Shown here: positions 25,960-36,016 of the stretch, piece after piece | Position numbering within the stretch: position 1 is the stretch's first letter | Layout of the letters: each line of letters begins with the position of its first letter | From: Rugamonas sp. | GTDB taxonomy: Bacteria; Pseudomonadota; Gammaproteobacteria; Burkholderiales; Burkholderiaceae_D | NCBI RefSeq assembly: GCF_025354735.1 | Contig: NZ_JANXMI010000223.1 | Location: 1 to 45,169, forward strand | Direction of reading: 5' to 3' | Length of the DNA stretch: 45,169 nucleotides | Notes under the pieces: model-generated | Databases searched by the model: none | The model's input: the letters and a program-made list of their open reading frames with translations, nothing else | What the model was told of the DNA's origin: nothing | Translations under genes and position numbers: made by a program

Positions 25960-26557
25960 GATCTGTTCCTTTTTTGACTTGTGACTTATATGATTGTATG
26001 CATGAGTGGCTTGCGGTTTGTGCGGCAGATATGATCAGTCATCATATTTAATTATTCGATTAAATCGGATCATTCATGTTCAATATATTGAGAATTTCTA
26101 TTGTTAATTTTTGCGGCGTGGGTGGTATTTAATTTACATATGGACCATCATTGCACTGGAATAGTGCGGAAAAATTGCAATCGGTGAGATTGTCTCATCG
26201 GTACTTTATTTCTCTGGCGCTGATGTATTTAAGCAGTTGCGCGGAGGTTTTCAAATATAATATCTTTATCAGTCGGCGTGGTTTAATAATATTCAAAAAA
26301 TAATCAGCATCCAGGCCTCCAATATTATTCTTATATGATACGGGAATAAAAAACGATGCAAAATTGCCGCATCGGGTCGCCGCTTGCCCCGCGCGGGCCG
26401 CCATCGTACGAACGTCCGTGCTTATTTTTTCAGCAAAGCAACAGTCATTTCATGCTGTCAAGCTGCACAGGCGACACGCCGGATAAAATAGTGCTTATTA
26501 TTTGAGCAGCCCTTCGGGTAAAATAGAAGGTTCCTTGTCCTCACTCAGGTTTAGCCA
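25960..26557. other. AT-rich gap without a convincing gene
   Basis: About 600 bases, much richer in A+T than the rest. It holds inverted repeats ATTTAAT/ATTAAAT (26046-26065), TGAGA/TCTCA (26185-26197) and AATAATATT/AATATTATT (26285-26329), plus a minus-strand terminator-like hairpin at 26348-26374. Two TAAAATAG boxes near 26485 and 26519 may be -10 elements for dusB-fis. A 69-codon minus-strand frame at 26195-26404 has no ribosome site and crosses the hairpin, so I do not call it. Confidence 0.6.
26348..26374 (-). terminator. terminator-like hairpin in the AT-rich gap
   Basis: On the minus strand CGATGC (26374-26369), a 9-base loop, GCATCG (26359-26354) and then T6 (26353-26348). The stem is only 6 bp. 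No minus-strand gene lies upstream of it before dusB, so it would end an unannotated short transcript or be a remnant. Confidence 0.4.
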
Positions 26558-27574
26558 GTGCAAATCGGCCCTCATTTACTGCGCAACAACGTTTTTGTCG
26601 CCCCCATGGCGGGAGTGACGGATCGGCCTTTCCGCCAGTTGTGCAAGCAGCTCGGCGCCGGTTATGCGGTGTCCGAAATGGCGGCGTCGAATCCGCGCCT
26701 GTGGGCCACGGAAAAGAGTTCGCGCCGCACCGACCACACCGGCGAGATGGAGCCGAAGGCGGTGCAGATCGCCGGCGCCGACCCGCAGGACCTGGCCGCT
26801 TGCGCCAGGTTCAACGTCGAACGCGGCGCCCAGATCATCGACATCAATATGGGTTGCCCGGTGAAAAAAGTCTGCAACAGCTGGTGCGGATCGGCCCTGC
26901 TGCAAGACGAGCCGCTGGTGCGGGAAATCCTGCACGCCGTCGTCAACGCCGTCGACGTGCCCGTGACGCTGAAATTCCGCACCGGCTGGGATCGCCTCAA
27001 CAAGAATGCCCTGACCATCGCCCGCATGGCCGAGGATGCCGGCATCGCCATGCTGACCCTGCACGGCCGCACCCGCGCCGACGGCTACCGCGGCGACGCC
27101 GAATACGAGACCATCGCCGCCGTCAAGCGCGCCGTCTCGATCCCCGTGGTCGCCAACGGCGACATCACGACGCCGGAAAAAGCCCGCTACGTGCTCGAGC
27201 AAACCGGGGCCGACGCCATCATGATCGGCCGCGCGGCCCAGGGCCGGCCGTGGATCTTCCGCGAAATCGACCATTTCCTGCGCACCGGCAGCCATTTGCC
27301 GGCGCCCTACGTCGACGAAGTGCGCGCGCTGATGGACGAGCACCTGCGCGCCCACTACGGCTTTTACGGCGAATTCCTCGGCGTGCGCACGGCCCGCAAG
27401 CACATAGGCTGGTATGTGCGCGACCTGCAAGGCGGGGAAGAGTTCCGTCAAAAAATGAATTTATTGGAATCGACCGACGCGCAGCTTCTTGCCGTCGATC
27501 AATTTTTTGAATCGCAATGGACTTTTGGCGAACGGTTACAATACCGCCTCGCCGAAGAGTTGCAAGCCGCGTAA
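26558..27574 (+). CDS. dusB: tRNA-dihydrouridine synthase B
   Basis: A 338-residue FMN enzyme that reduces uridine to dihydrouridine in the D-loop of tRNA. It starts with GTG (26558), giving MQIGPHLLRNNVFVAPMAGV; no ATG fits. The TIM-barrel flavin motifs are APMAGVTDRPFR, EMAASNP, DINMGCPVKK (95-104) and TGADAIMIGRAAQGRPW near the C-terminus. It is directly upstream of fis, the conserved dusB-fis operon of proteobacteria, so its promoter also sets Fis levels. The C-terminal helical tRNA-recognition part is complete. Confidence 0.96.
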   Translation: MQIGPHLLRNNVFVAPMAGVTDRPFRQLCKQLGAGYAVSEMAASNPRLWATEKSSRRTDHTGEMEPKAVQIAGADPQDLAACARFNVERGAQIIDINMGCPVKKVCNSWCGSALLQDEPLVREILHAVVNAVDVPVTLKFRTGWDRLNKNALTIARMAEDAGIAMLTLHGRTRADGYRGDAEYETIAAVKRAVSIPVVANGDITTPEKARYVLEQTGADAIMIGRAAQGRPWIFREIDHFLRTGSHLPAPYVDEVRALMDEHLRAHYGFYGEFLGVRTARKHIGWYVRDLQGGEEFRQKMNLLESTDAQLLAVDQFFESQWTFGERLQYRLAEELQAA

Positions 27575-27671
27575 GGCGGCCGCAAGAGCAGCAAAACAAG
27601 GGCAAGCGCTTCACCGTCGCGCCCGCCGCGACACAGCGTCACGACAGATTAATTAGCCGAATGACATCAAA

Positions 27672-27905
27672 ATGAGCAAAGAAAGTATCCAGGAAGTGGT
27701 CCAGAAGAGCCTTGAAGACTACTTCAACGACCTGGGCGAGCAGCAAGCATCGAATATCTACGACATGGTCGTGCTGACCGTGGAACGTCCCATACTCGAA
27801 GTGGTGATGACGCGCGCCGACGGCAACCAGTCGCACGCGGCGCAGATGCTGGGCATCAACCGCAACACCCTGCGCAAGAAATTGCAAGAGCACGGCCTGC
27901 TGTAG
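27672..27905 (+). CDS. fis: Fis-family nucleoid and recombination regulator
   Basis: A 77-residue DNA-bending protein. The C-terminal helix-turn-helix is ADGNQSHAAQMLGINRNTLRKKL, identical in layout to E. coli Fis and the NtrC family. The N-terminus is short, as in other beta-proteobacteria, and lacks part of the beta-hairpin arm that contacts Hin/Gin recombinases in E. coli, so its role is likely nucleoid structure and transcription. It lies 97 bases after dusB and 84 before purH and is probably co-transcribed with dusB. The ribosome site is weak (AATG region). Confidence 0.96.
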   Translation: MSKESIQEVVQKSLEDYFNDLGEQQASNIYDMVVLTVERPILEVVMTRADGNQSHAAQMLGINRNTLRKKLQEHGLL

Positions 27906-27989
27906 TCAGCGACTGATCGTCCGGCACGCGAGCGGCTGTGATGGCCGCTGGCGCCATCCACCCGCATCCCCAACCATCCAGCCACCGCC

Positions 27990-29576
27990 ATGATTAAACA
28001 AGCCCTCATTTCCGTCTCCGACAAAACCGGCGTCCTCGACTTCGCGCGCGCGCTGTCGGCGATGGGCGTCAACATCCTGTCCACCGGCGGCACCGCCAAG
28101 TTGCTGGCCGACAATGGTGTCGCCGTGACGGAAGTGGCCGACTACACCGGTTTCCCGGAAATGCTGGACGGCCGCGTCAAGACGCTGCACCCGAAAGTGC
28201 ACGGCGGCATCCTGGCGCGTCGCGACTTGCCCGAGCACATGGCCAAGCTGGAAGAACACGATATGCCGACCATCGACATGGTGGTCGTCAACCTCTACCC
28301 CTTCCAGGCCACGGTGGCCAAGGACACCTGCACGCTCGACGAAGCCATCGAAAACATCGACATCGGCGGCCCGACCATGCTGCGTTCGGCGGCCAAGAAC
28401 CATAAAGACGTCATCGTCATCTGCGATCCGGCCGACTACGGCGTCGTGCTGGCCGAAATGAAGACCACCGACAACGCGCCCGGCTACGTCAGCTACGACA
28501 CCCGCTTCATGCTGGCCACCAAGGTCTACGCCCACACGGCCCAGTACGACGGCGCCATCACCAACTACCTGAGCAGCCTGGGCCCGACCAAGGCCCACGC
28601 CAGCCGCAACACCTATCCGCAGACCCTGAACGTGGCCTTTGAAAAAGTGCAGGACATGCGCTACGGCGAAAACCCGCACCAGAGCGCCGCCTTCTACCGC
28701 GACCTGCACGCCACCGAAGGCGCGCTGGGCAACTACCGCCAGTTGCAGGGCAAGGAACTGTCGTACAACAACATCGCCGACGCCGATGCCGCCTGGGAAT
28801 GCGTGAAGAGCTTCGGCGGCTTCGACCAGGCCGCCGCCTGCGTCATCGTCAAGCACGCCAACCCGTGCGGTGTGGCGCTGGGCACGGACGCGGTCGACGC
28901 CTACAAGCGCGCGCTGCAGACGGACCCGACCTCGGCCTTCGGCGGCATCATCGCCTTCAACGTCGAAATCGACGCGGCCGCCGCCACCGAGCTGGCCAAG
29001 CTGTTCGTCGAAGTGCTGATCGCGCCGTCGTTCTCGGCCGAAGCCAGGCAAATCATGTCGGCCAAACAAAACGTGCGCCTGCTGGAAATCGCGCTCGGCA
29101 ACGGCGTCAACGCGATGGACTTCAAGCGCGTCGGCGGCGGCTTGCTGGTGCAGTCGGCCGACTCGAAAAACGTCTTGATCGGCGACCTGAAAGTCGTCAC
29201 CAAGTTGCAGCCGACCCAGCAGCAATTGCAGGACCTGATGTTCGCCTGGCGCGTCGCCAAATACGTCAAGTCGAACGCCATCGTCTTCTGCGGCAACAAC
29301 ATGACGCTGGGCGTGGGCGCCGGCCAGATGAGCCGCATCGACTCGGCCCGCATCGCCTCAATCAAGGCCCAGAACGCCGGCCTGTCGCTGGCCGGTTCGG
29401 TGGTGGCGTCGGACGCCTTCTTCCCCTTCCGCGACGGTCTCGACGTGGTCGTCGACGCCGGCGCCACCTGTGTGATCCAGCCGGGCGGCTCCATGCGCGA
29501 CCAGGAAGTGATAGACGCGGCCGACGAGCGCGGCGTCGTCATGCTGTACACCGGCATCCGTCATTTCCGCCACTAA
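27990..29576 (+). CDS. purH: bifunctional AICAR transformylase/IMP cyclohydrolase
   Basis: A 528-residue enzyme for the last two steps of purine synthesis. The N-terminal MGS-like IMP cyclohydrolase domain covers about 1-195 ([46 protein letters not shown]). The C-terminal transformylase follows, with KHANPCG at 288-294 carrying the catalytic lysine-histidine pair, and ends [15 protein letters not shown]...TGIRHFRH. Full length, with no disruption. It lies in line between fis and ruvC with gaps of about 80 bases; whether it has its own promoter is unclear. Confidence 0.98.
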   Translation: MIKQALISVSDKTGVLDFARALSAMGVNILSTGGTAKLLADNGVAVTEVADYTGFPEMLDGRVKTLHPKVHGGILARRDLPEHMAKLEEHDMPTIDMVVVNLYPFQATVAKDTCTLDEAIENIDIGGPTMLRSAAKNHKDVIVICDPADYGVVLAEMKTTDNAPGYVSYDTRFMLATKVYAHTAQYDGAITNYLSSLGPTKAHASRNTYPQTLNVAFEKVQDMRYGENPHQSAAFYRDLHATEGALGNYRQLQGKELSYNNIADADAAWECVKSFGGFDQAAACVIVKHANPCGVALGTDAVDAYKRALQTDPTSAFGGIIAFNVEIDAAAATELAKLFVEVLIAPSFSAEARQIMSAKQNVRLLEIALGNGVNAMDFKRVGGGLLVQSADSKNVLIGDLKVVTKLQPTQQQLQDLMFAWRVAKYVKSNAIVFCGNNMTLGVGAGQMSRIDSARIASIKAQNAGLSLAGSVVASDAFFPFRDGLDVVVDAGATCVIQPGGSMRDQEVIDAADERGVVMLYTGIRHFRH

Positions 29577-29656
29577 TCGGCCATTCATCGTGATCCGGCG
29601 CCGCGCGGCGGCGCCGCCGCCTTGCCGCCGCTTGCCTTAGTGCATACAATCTGACG

Positions 29657-30193
29657 ATGATTATTCTCGGCATCGACCCAGGCTTGCGCACGACCGGCTT
29701 CGGCGTCATCGACAAGCAGGGCAACAAGCTGCGCTACATCGCCTCCGGCACCATCAAAAGCGGCGAGGGCGAACTGCCCGTGCGGCTTAAAGTGATATTG
29801 CGCAGCATCGCCGAAGTGGCGGCCACCTACCGGCCCGACTGCGCGGCCATCGAAAAAGTCTTCGTCAACGTCAATCCGCAATCGACCCTGCTGCTGGGCC
29901 AGGCGCGCGGCGCGGCCATCTGCGCGCTGGTGGACGCCGAACTGAGCGTGGCCGAATACACGGCGCTGCAAGTCAAGCAAGCCGTCACCGGCCACGGCAA
30001 GGCCGCCAAGGACCAGGTGCAGGCGATGGTGGCGCGGCTGCTGGCGCTGCCCGGCCTGCCCGGCACCGACGCCGCCGACGCGCTCGGCGTCGCCATCTGC
30101 CACGCCAACAGCCACGACACGCTGGCCCTCATCAGCGCCATCGGCCCCGGCCTGTCCGGCCTGCGCATGAAACGCGGCCGCCTGGTCGGATAG
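29657..30193 (+). CDS. ruvC: Holliday-junction endonuclease RuvC
   Basis: A 178-residue resolvase that nicks Holliday junctions symmetrically. All four catalytic acids are present: D7 in [11 protein letters not shown]66 in AAIEKVFV, and D138 and D141 in GTDAADALG. It works with RuvAB, whose genes follow. RuvC-ruvA spacing is 94 bases, and that gap carries a TACTGTAT direct repeat. Start ATG 29657 gives the usual [10 protein letters not shown]-terminus. A GC-rich inverted repeat lies before it near 29595-29615 (GCGCCGCGCGGCGGCGCC). Confidence 0.97.
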   Translation: MIILGIDPGLRTTGFGVIDKQGNKLRYIASGTIKSGEGELPVRLKVILRSIAEVAATYRPDCAAIEKVFVNVNPQSTLLLGQARGAAICALVDAELSVAEYTALQVKQAVTGHGKAAKDQVQAMVARLLALPGLPGTDAADALGVAICHANSHDTLALISAIGPGLSGLRMKRGRLVG

Positions 30194-30249
30194 CCGGCGC
30201 CATCGTCACCATTGTCACAACAATCCCACCGAATCCCATAGACGGTTTA

Positions 30250-30273
30250 TACTGTATGAACTACTGTATATCT
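30250..30273 (+). promoter_or_regulatory. TACTGTAT direct repeat before ruvA
   Basis: TACTGTAT occurs at 30250-30257 and 30262-30269, 12 bases apart. CTGT is the left half of the LexA box CTGT-N8-ACAG, but here the second half is CTGT again, as a direct repeat. It could be a degenerate SOS operator or simply promoter sequence (TTATACT overlaps it). ruvA begins 15 bases downstream. Confidence 0.35.
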
Positions 30274-30287
30274 GTGAAGGGAATTCG

Positions 30288-30866
30288 ATGATCGGTCGTC
30301 TGTCCGGCGTATTGCTGGAAAAAAATCCACCGCAGCTGCTGGTCGACGTCCAGGGCGTCGGCTACGAAGTCGACGTGCCGATGAGTACCTTCTACAACTT
30401 GCCGCACGTCGGCGAAAAAGTCGTGCTGTTCACACACCAGGCCATCCGCGAGGACGCGCATCTGCTGTTCGGCTTCGGCAACGCCGAGGAGCGCGCCGTG
30501 TTCCGCCAGCTCATTAAAATCAGCGGCGTCGGCGCGCGCATGGCGCTGTCCATCCTGTCCGGCATGACGATAGCCGACCTGGCGCAGGCCGTGACCCTGC
30601 AGGAAGCCGGGCGCCTGGTCAAAGTGCCCGGCATCGGCAAGAAGACCGCCGAACGCCTGCTGCTGGAACTGAAGGGCAAGCTGGGCGCCGACATCGGTGC
30701 CGGCGGCGTCCGCGCCGTGCCCGATTCGCAATCTGATATCCTGAACGCCCTGCTGGCGCTGGGTTACTCCGACAAGGAAGCGCTGCTGGCACTGAAAGCC
30801 ATACCCGCCGGCAGCGGCGTCTCCGACGGCATCAAGCTGGCGTTGAAGGCGCTGTCGAAAGGCTGA
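30288..30866 (+). CDS. ruvA: Holliday-junction DNA-binding protein RuvA
   Basis: A 192-residue protein that forms tetramers on four-way junctions and loads RuvB. Domain I is the N-terminal OB fold ([12 protein letters not shown]), domain II has two helix-hairpin-helix motifs ([15 protein letters not shown] near 81-95 and [16 protein letters not shown] near 116-131), and domain III (about 145-192) contacts RuvB. AAGGGA lies 5 bases before the ATG. In most relatives ruvB follows directly; here about 480 bases with two small overlapping ORFs intervene. Confidence 0.97.
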   Translation: MIGRLSGVLLEKNPPQLLVDVQGVGYEVDVPMSTFYNLPHVGEKVVLFTHQAIREDAHLLFGFGNAEERAVFRQLIKISGVGARMALSILSGMTIADLAQAVTLQEAGRLVKVPGIGKKTAERLLLELKGKLGADIGAGGVRAVPDSQSDILNALLALGYSDKEALLALKAIPAGSGVSDGIKLALKALSKG

Positions 30867-30934
30867 TCCAGCGCAAATGAACCGCAGGTGCTTCTGCCTA
30901 TGCTTGAACCTCAAGCAAAGCGGAGGTGCCGGAC

Positions 30935-31171
30935 ATGGACCAGCCAACACGTTTTCCGTGGGATGATTTCGGCCAAGAGTATTCGGCAAGGTTGGCCCAG
31001 ACTGGCGCGCAGCTGTCAGAGTTAAGGAGGAAACATGGACATATTGAACACTGGTGGCGACAGCGATTCGGTTTTGGATTTGAATGTCTTAGCGCCTCAG
31101 AAACCAGATATCTCAGCCGGACTCCTACAAGTGCAAGAATCATTGCGGGGCTGGAAGAAGTTGATGGCTAA
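30935..31171 (+). CDS. small ORF of unknown function, between ruvA and ruvB
   Basis: A possible 78-residue basic protein. ATG 30935 has GGAGG 8 bases upstream, a strong site, and the first 36 residues (MDQPTRFPWDDFGQEYSARL, then [15 protein letters not shown]) look like a real protein. Its last 45 codons overlap the next ORF in another frame for 137 bases, which is unusual. Either this is a true overlapping pair, or the gene has suffered a frameshift and its real end is near the start of the next ORF, where a TAA occurs in that frame at 31023-31025. I do not recognise the family. Confidence 0.4.
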   Translation: MDQPTRFPWDDFGQEYSARLAQTGAQLSELRRKHGHIEHWWRQRFGFGFECLSASETRYLSRTPTSARIIAGLEEVDG

Positions 31172-31331
31172 CGGCCAAGTGGAGGCGTTGGTGGTGAAAA
31201 TCGACGCTCCGCCGGAGACGGCGGGCGTTGCTGCGCGCATGCTCTCCGAGCAGGAGCAGCAGCAACTGCGCATGAGCAAAGAAGAGCAAAGTAATTACCT
31301 GCAAGCCATATTGCAAACTCCGATATTTTAA
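31035..31331 (+). CDS. small soluble protein of unknown function, between ruvA and ruvB
   Basis: A 98-residue protein with the best ribosome site in the window (AAGGAGG, 5 bases before ATG 31035). It has an acidic N-terminus ([19 protein letters not shown]), a helix [19 protein letters not shown], a strand [11 protein letters not shown], and a Gln/Glu-rich C-terminal helix ([16 protein letters not shown]). No signal or membrane segment. It is followed 17 bases later by ruvB, so it is probably part of the ruvA-ruvB transcript. The local sequence is less GC-rich than the ruv genes, pointing to a later insertion. Function cannot be inferred. Confidence 0.6.
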   Translation: MDILNTGGDSDSVLDLNVLAPQKPDISAGLLQVQESLRGWKKLMANGQVEALVVKIDAPPETAGVAARMLSEQEQQQLRMSKEEQSNYLQAILQTPIF

Positions 31332-31348
31332 TAGGCGAACAGCACTGC

Positions 31349-32404
31349 ATGAGCATCCAGACCGACAATTTCACCGAACAGCGCATTATCGACGCGGCGC
31401 CGTCGTCGCCGAATGAAGAGGCGATCGAGCGCGCGCTGCGGCCCAAGCACCTCGATGAATATGTCGGGCAGGAAAAGATCCGCAACCAGCTGGAAATTTT
31501 CATCAAGGCCGCGCGCAACCGCGGCGAGGCGCTCGACCACACGCTGCTGTTCGGCCCGCCGGGCCTGGGCAAGACCACGCTGGCCAACATCATCGCGCGC
31601 GAAATGGGCGTCAACCTGCGGCAGACCTCCGGGCCGGTGCTGGAGCGTCCCGGCGACCTGGCCGCCATCCTGACCAACCTGGAAGCGAACGACGTGCTGT
31701 TCATCGATGAAATCCACCGCCTCTCGCCGGTGGTCGAGGAAATCCTGTATCCGGCGCTGGAAGACTACCAGATCGACATCATGATAGGCGAAGGTCCGGC
31801 CGCCCGTTCCGTCAAGCTCGACTTGCAGCCCTTCACGCTGGTCGGCGCCACCACGCGCGCCGGCATGCTGACCAATCCGCTGCGCGACCGGTTCGGCATC
31901 GTCGCCCGGCTGGAGTTTTACAACACGGAAGAATTGACCAAGATCGTCACGCGCAGCGCGGCCTTGCTGAAGGCGAACATCGCGCCGGACGGCGCCGTCG
32001 AAGTGGCGCGCCGCGCGCGCGGCACGCCGCGTATCGCCAACCGCCTGCTGCGCCGCGTGCGCGATTACGCGGAAGTGAAAGCGGACGGCGACATCACCAA
32101 GGAAGTGGCCGACGCGGCGCTGGTGATGCTCGACGTCGACACCGTCGGCTTCGACGTCATGGACCGCAAGCTGCTCGAAGCGGTGCTGTATAAATTCGGC
32201 GGCGGCCCGGTCGGCATCGGCAACCTGGCGGCGGCCATCGGCGAGGCGGCCGACACCATCGAAGACGTGCTGGAACCCTATCTGATACAACAAGGTTTCT
32301 TGCAGCGCACGCCGCGCGGACGGATCGCCACGCCGGCCGCCTACCGCCACTTCGGCGTGACGCCGCCGCGCATCAACCCGAACGGCGAGCTGTGGGACAG
32401 CTGA
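31349..32404 (+). CDS. ruvB: Holliday-junction branch-migration ATPase RuvB
   Basis: A 351-residue AAA+ motor that drives branch migration on RuvA-bound junctions. Walker A GPPGLGKT is at 69-76, Walker B FIDEIH at 118-123, and sensor/arginine-finger segments [20 protein letters not shown] follow. The C-terminal winged helix ends with [16 protein letters not shown]. Start ATG 31349 gives [12 protein letters not shown], normal for beta-proteobacteria, but the ribosome site is poor, so it may rely on translation of the small gene before it. It is convergent with pstS (36 bases between stops). Confidence 0.98.
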   Translation: MSIQTDNFTEQRIIDAAPSSPNEEAIERALRPKHLDEYVGQEKIRNQLEIFIKAARNRGEALDHTLLFGPPGLGKTTLANIIAREMGVNLRQTSGPVLERPGDLAAILTNLEANDVLFIDEIHRLSPVVEEILYPALEDYQIDIMIGEGPAARSVKLDLQPFTLVGATTRAGMLTNPLRDRFGIVARLEFYNTEELTKIVTRSAALLKANIAPDGAVEVARRARGTPRIANRLLRRVRDYAEVKADGDITKEVADAALVMLDVDTVGFDVMDRKLLEAVLYKFGGGPVGIGNLAAAIGEAADTIEDVLEPYLIQQGFLQRTPRGRIATPAAYRHFGVTPPRINPNGELWDS

Positions 32405-32440
32405 TGCCGGCGGGGGCCTGACTTAAGCGCCGGCCTGGCG

Positions 32441-33499
32441 TCAGGGCGGCGAGTTAATCAGCTCGCTGAGCGACCAGTTCAGCGACTGACCGCGGCCATC
32501 CTTGATGCCGGCGAAGTCGCTGAAGATGCGCGCCTGCACCCGGTCCGGCAGGCGCACGAAGTTGACGCCGCCGATGATGGTGTCGCCGTACAGGAAGCCC
32601 CACGTGAAAAATTTCAGCGTGGCGATCATCGCGTCCGGATGGGCCGCCACTTTCGGCACGATGACGAAGGTGCCCATCGTGATCGGCCACGTCGCCGCGC
32701 CCGGCTTGTCGGTCAGCATTTCCTCGAAGGTGCCGTGGGTTTGCCACGCGCTGTTCTCCAGCGCCGCCGCGAAGGCCGGGCCGGACGGCGCGACGAATTT
32801 GCCGTCCGCGTTGCGCACCTTGGCGTAGGCCAGCTTGTCCTGCACCACGTAGCTGAAGTCGACGTAGCCGATGGCGCCCGGCGTCGTCTTGAGCGCGGCG
32901 ACCAGGCCGCCGCTGCCCTTCAGCGTCACCGTCGTTTCGGCCCACGGGATCGTGAAGTTGCGGCCGAAATCCTTCTTCCACGCCGGGCTGACACGGCTCA
33001 GGTAATCGCTGAAGTTGTAGGTGGTGCCGGAACCGTCGCTGCGCGCCAGCACGATGATGGGGCTGGCCGGCAACTTGGCCGTCGGGTTGATGGTTTGCAG
33101 GCGCGGATCGTTCCACGTCTTGATCTTGCGGGCGTAGATATCGGCCAGCAATTCGCCGGTCAGCAGCAGGTCGCCGCTTTTCACGCCCGGCAGGTTGAAC
33201 ACCGGCACCACGCCGGAAATCGCGGTCGGGAAACAGACCAGCTGGCCCTGCGCCAGATCCTGGGTGCTCATGGCAACGTCGCTGGCGCCGAAGTCGACGC
33301 TGCGGGCCTTGATCTGTTTGATGCCGGCCGCCGAACCGACGGCCTGGTAATTGAGCTTGCTCGCGCCGTGCTTGCCGGAGGCGTCGCTCAGCTTGGCGTA
33401 CAGCGGCTGGGCGGCGGAGGAGCCGGCGCCGCTGATGTCAAGGGCGTGGGCGGCGGTGCTGATGAGTAAGAGGGTGGTGGCCGTGAGTCTGACAAGCAT
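32441..33499 (-). CDS. pstS: phosphate ABC transporter substrate-binding protein
   Basis: A 352-residue periplasmic protein with a signal peptide (MLVRLTATTLLLISTAAHA, then LDISGAGSS). The phosphate-binding blocks GAGSSAAQPLY, SVDFGASDVAMS, ARSDGSGTTYNFSDYLS and GAIGYVDFSYV are typical of PstS. The start at 33499 is set by the signal peptide; upstream in-frame starts add a proline/arginine-rich stretch. No pstC, pstA or pstB lies next to it, so it is either a lone extra PstS or works with a transporter elsewhere. I see no GTCAT-type Pho box in the 232-base gap to yaiI, but there is a palindrome AAACTAGTTT (33587-33596). Confidence 0.82.
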   Translation of the reverse strand: MLVRLTATTLLLISTAAHALDISGAGSSAAQPLYAKLSDASGKHGASKLNYQAVGSAAGIKQIKARSVDFGASDVAMSTQDLAQGQLVCFPTAISGVVPVFNLPGVKSGDLLLTGELLADIYARKIKTWNDPRLQTINPTAKLPASPIIVLARSDGSGTTYNFSDYLSRVSPAWKKDFGRNFTIPWAETTVTLKGSGGLVAALKTTPGAIGYVDFSYVVQDKLAYAKVRNADGKFVAPSGPAFAAALENSAWQTHGTFEEMLTDKPGAATWPITMGTFVIVPKVAAHPDAMIATLKFFTWGFLYGDTIIGGVNFVRLPDRVQARIFSDFAGIKDGRGQSLNWSLSELINSPP

Positions 33500-33731
33500 G
33501 GGATGGTCGAATAGTGGACGGGGAAGCTGCCGGCCGGCACCACCGCGCAAAGCGGCGCCGCCGGGTCGAAAAAACTTGCCCATTGTAAACTAGTTTTGCC
33601 TTAGTTTTCATCAAGCAACAACATCGCCTTGGCCTTGGCTGCGCCTTGCCCCGTGCGCCATGGCGGCGCGGGGCGGCCGGCCGCAGGCGGCGCGCTATAA
33701 TGCGGCCTCCTCAGCCTTCGGACGATCAACC

Positions 33732-34268
33732 ATGGAACACACGCCGCACATCTGGGTGGACGCCGACGCCTGTCCCGCCGTGGTCAAGGAGATTTTGTAC
33801 CGCGTGGCCGAGCGCGTGCAAATGCCGGTGACGCTGGTGGCCAACCAGCTGATGCGGGTGCCGCCGTCGCGGTTTGTGCGCTCGGTGCAAGTGCCGTCCG
33901 GCGCCGACGTGGCCGACCAGGAAATCGTGCGCCTGCTCCAGCCCGGCGACCTGGTCATCACCGGCGACATCCCGCTGGCGTCCGACGTGCTGAAAAAAGG
34001 TGGATACGCGCTCAATCCGCGCGGCGATTTCTACACCGCCGACAACATCGCCCAGATGCTGACGATGCGGGCTTTCATGGACGAGTTGCGCAGCGGCGGC
34101 GTCGACACCGGCGGTCCGGCCGCCTACGGCCACGGCGACCGGCAGAATTTCGCCAACAGCCTGGACCGTCATCTGAATAAAATCATCGCCAAGCAGAAAC
34201 AGCAGGCCGCGCCGCGGCAGCAAGCCGGCGCCGCGACGCCCGAGGCGGACGACGCCGCCGTCGATTAA
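33732..34268 (+). CDS. YaiI/YqxD family protein (DUF188)
   Basis: A 178-residue protein with the PIN-like core of the YaiI family: [14 protein letters not shown] at 9-22, [35 protein letters not shown] and [12 protein letters not shown]. The aspartates are arranged as in PIN-domain nucleases, but activity is unproven. The last 25 residues are a low-complexity Gln/Ala tail. A TATAAT at 33696-33701 is its likely -10, so the transcript start would lie about 25 bases before the ATG. The stop overlaps that of the convergent chemoreceptor gene by four bases. Confidence 0.92.
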   Translation: MEHTPHIWVDADACPAVVKEILYRVAERVQMPVTLVANQLMRVPPSRFVRSVQVPSGADVADQEIVRLLQPGDLVITGDIPLASDVLKKGGYALNPRGDFYTADNIAQMLTMRAFMDELRSGGVDTGGPAAYGHGDRQNFANSLDRHLNKIIAKQKQQAAPRQQAGAATPEADDAAVD

Positions 34269-35854
34269 TTCAGCGCCAGCGTCGGCGTCATCCCCAGCGC
34301 CGGCGAGCGGCCGCGCCCAGGCTGGCCCAGCTCGAACACGCTGACCAGCCGCACCAGGTCGTGCGACTGTTCCTGCAAGGCCTCGGCCGTGGCGGCCGCT
34401 TCCTCGACCATGGCCGCGTTGTGCTGGGTGTCCTCATCCATCTGGCTGATGGCCTGGTTGACTTGCTCGATGCCGGCGCTCTGGGCCGCGCTGGCCAGCG
34501 TGATGTCGCCCATGATGTCGGTCACGCGCTGGACGCTGCGGACGATGTCTTCCATGGTCTGGCCGGCGTGGCCGACCAGTTCCGTGCCGGCGCTGACGCG
34601 GCGCACGGAATCGTCGATCAAGCCACGGATTTCCTTGGCGGCGTTGCCGGCGCGCTGGGCCAGGGTGCGCACTTCGGTGGCGACGACGGCGAAGCCGCGT
34701 CCGTGCTCGCCCGCGCGGGCCGCTTCCACGGCCGCGTTCAAGGCCAGGATATTGGTTTGGAAGGCGATGCCGTCGATGACGCCGACGATGTCGGCGATCT
34801 GGCGCGCCGAGCGGTCGATCGCGCTCATCGTCAGTACCACCTCGGCCACCGCCGCGCCGCCTTTTTGCGCCACGCCCGAGGCCGACAGCGCCAGCTCGTT
34901 GGCGCGCTGGGCGTGGTCGGCGTTGCGCCGCACCGCGTGCAGCAGTTCCGTCATCGACGCCGCCGTCTCGCTCAGCGCGCCGGCCTGCTGCTCGGTGCGT
35001 GCCGACAGCGCCAGGTTGCCGTCGCTGATCTGGCCCGACGCCGTGTTCAGATTGTCGGTGCCGCTGCGCACTTCGCCGACGATGCGCACCAGGCTGCTGT
35101 TCATGCCGCGCAGCGCCGCCATCAGTTCGCCCACCTCATCGCGGCCGCGCACCTGGATATCCTGCGTCAGGTTGCCGGCCGCCACTTGTTGCGCGATGCG
35201 CACGGCGGCGCCGATGGGTTGCGTGATGCTGCGGGCGATGCGGATGCAAAACGCCAGCAGCGCGCCGGCCAGCAACGTCGCGCCGATGGTGAAATCGGTC
35301 AGACGTTCGATGAACAGTTGCTGCACCGTGTCCAGATAAATGCCGGAACCGAGCACCCAGCCCCAAGGCGCGAAGCCGCGCACGAAGGACACCTTGGCGG
35401 ACGACTTGCCCGGTTCTTTTTCCCATTTATAGGAAACGAAGCCGCCGGCGCTGCTGTTTTTGGCCGTGGCGACAATCTCGGCGAAATACATCTTGCCGTC
35501 GGCGTCGGGACTGTTCAGCATGACCTTGCCGACCAGTTCGGGTTTGGCCGGATGCATGAGCATGCGCGCATCCATATCGTTGATCCAGAAATATTCCTTG
35601 CCGCTGTAGCGCAGCGCGCCGATCATCGCCATGGCGTTGTGCTGGGCCTGTTCCTGCGTCAATTCGCCGGCGAGCACGCGTTGCTGGTACTGCTCCAGCA
35701 CGCCATAAGCGCTGTCGACGGCCTGCTGCACGCCGTTCTGACGCTCGGTCATCAACAGCTTGCGCTCGGACATCAGAAAGAGCACCGTCAACACGGCGAT
35801 GCCCAAGGCGGCGCTGGCGGCCAGCAACCATAGTTTTTTTTGTATCGTCATCAT
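34265..35854 (-). CDS. methyl-accepting chemotaxis protein with Cache-type sensor
   Basis: A 529-residue chemoreceptor. Transmembrane helix 1 is near 8-28 ([20 protein letters not shown]), followed by a periplasmic single-Cache domain ([20 protein letters not shown] at about 83-102, and [18 protein letters not shown]). Helix 2 is near 188-208 ([14 protein letters not shown]), then a HAMP domain and the cytoplasmic signalling coiled coil. The hairpin tip reads [20 protein letters not shown]. It passes ligand signals to CheA/CheW. YFWIND is the signature of sCache_2 sensors, which often bind small organic acids. No chemotaxis genes are near. A pentapeptide methylation tether is not visible. Confidence 0.96.
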   Translation of the reverse strand: MMTIQKKLWLLAASAALGIAVLTVLFLMSERKLLMTERQNGVQQAVDSAYGVLEQYQQRVLAGELTQEQAQHNAMAMIGALRYSGKEYFWINDMDARMLMHPAKPELVGKVMLNSPDADGKMYFAEIVATAKNSSAGGFVSYKWEKEPGKSSAKVSFVRGFAPWGWVLGSGIYLDTVQQLFIERLTDFTIGATLLAGALLAFCIRIARSITQPIGAAVRIAQQVAAGNLTQDIQVRGRDEVGELMAALRGMNSSLVRIVGEVRSGTDNLNTASGQISDGNLALSARTEQQAGALSETAASMTELLHAVRRNADHAQRANELALSASGVAQKGGAAVAEVVLTMSAIDRSARQIADIVGVIDGIAFQTNILALNAAVEAARAGEHGRGFAVVATEVRTLAQRAGNAAKEIRGLIDDSVRRVSAGTELVGHAGQTMEDIVRSVQRVTDIMGDITLASAAQSAGIEQVNQAISQMDEDTQHNAAMVEEAAATAEALQEQSHDLVRLVSVFELGQPGRGRSPALGMTPTLALN

Positions 35855-36016
35855 CTTCTCAAATCGGCCGCCCGAAAACGCGGGGGACGCGGATTATATA
35901 CCGCATAGCGAGGAGAGTTTGTTGATACTTGGTTACGTGAAATTTCTTTCAGGCAAGCATATCAAAGAAGAAATGGAAAGTTGGACAGCTCGATAATATC
36001 GGCGTATCAATATTGT

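Noticed and set aside
26195..26404. 69-codon minus-strand frame in the AT-rich gap
   Set aside because: No ribosome site, no family resemblance, and it runs through a terminator-like hairpin.
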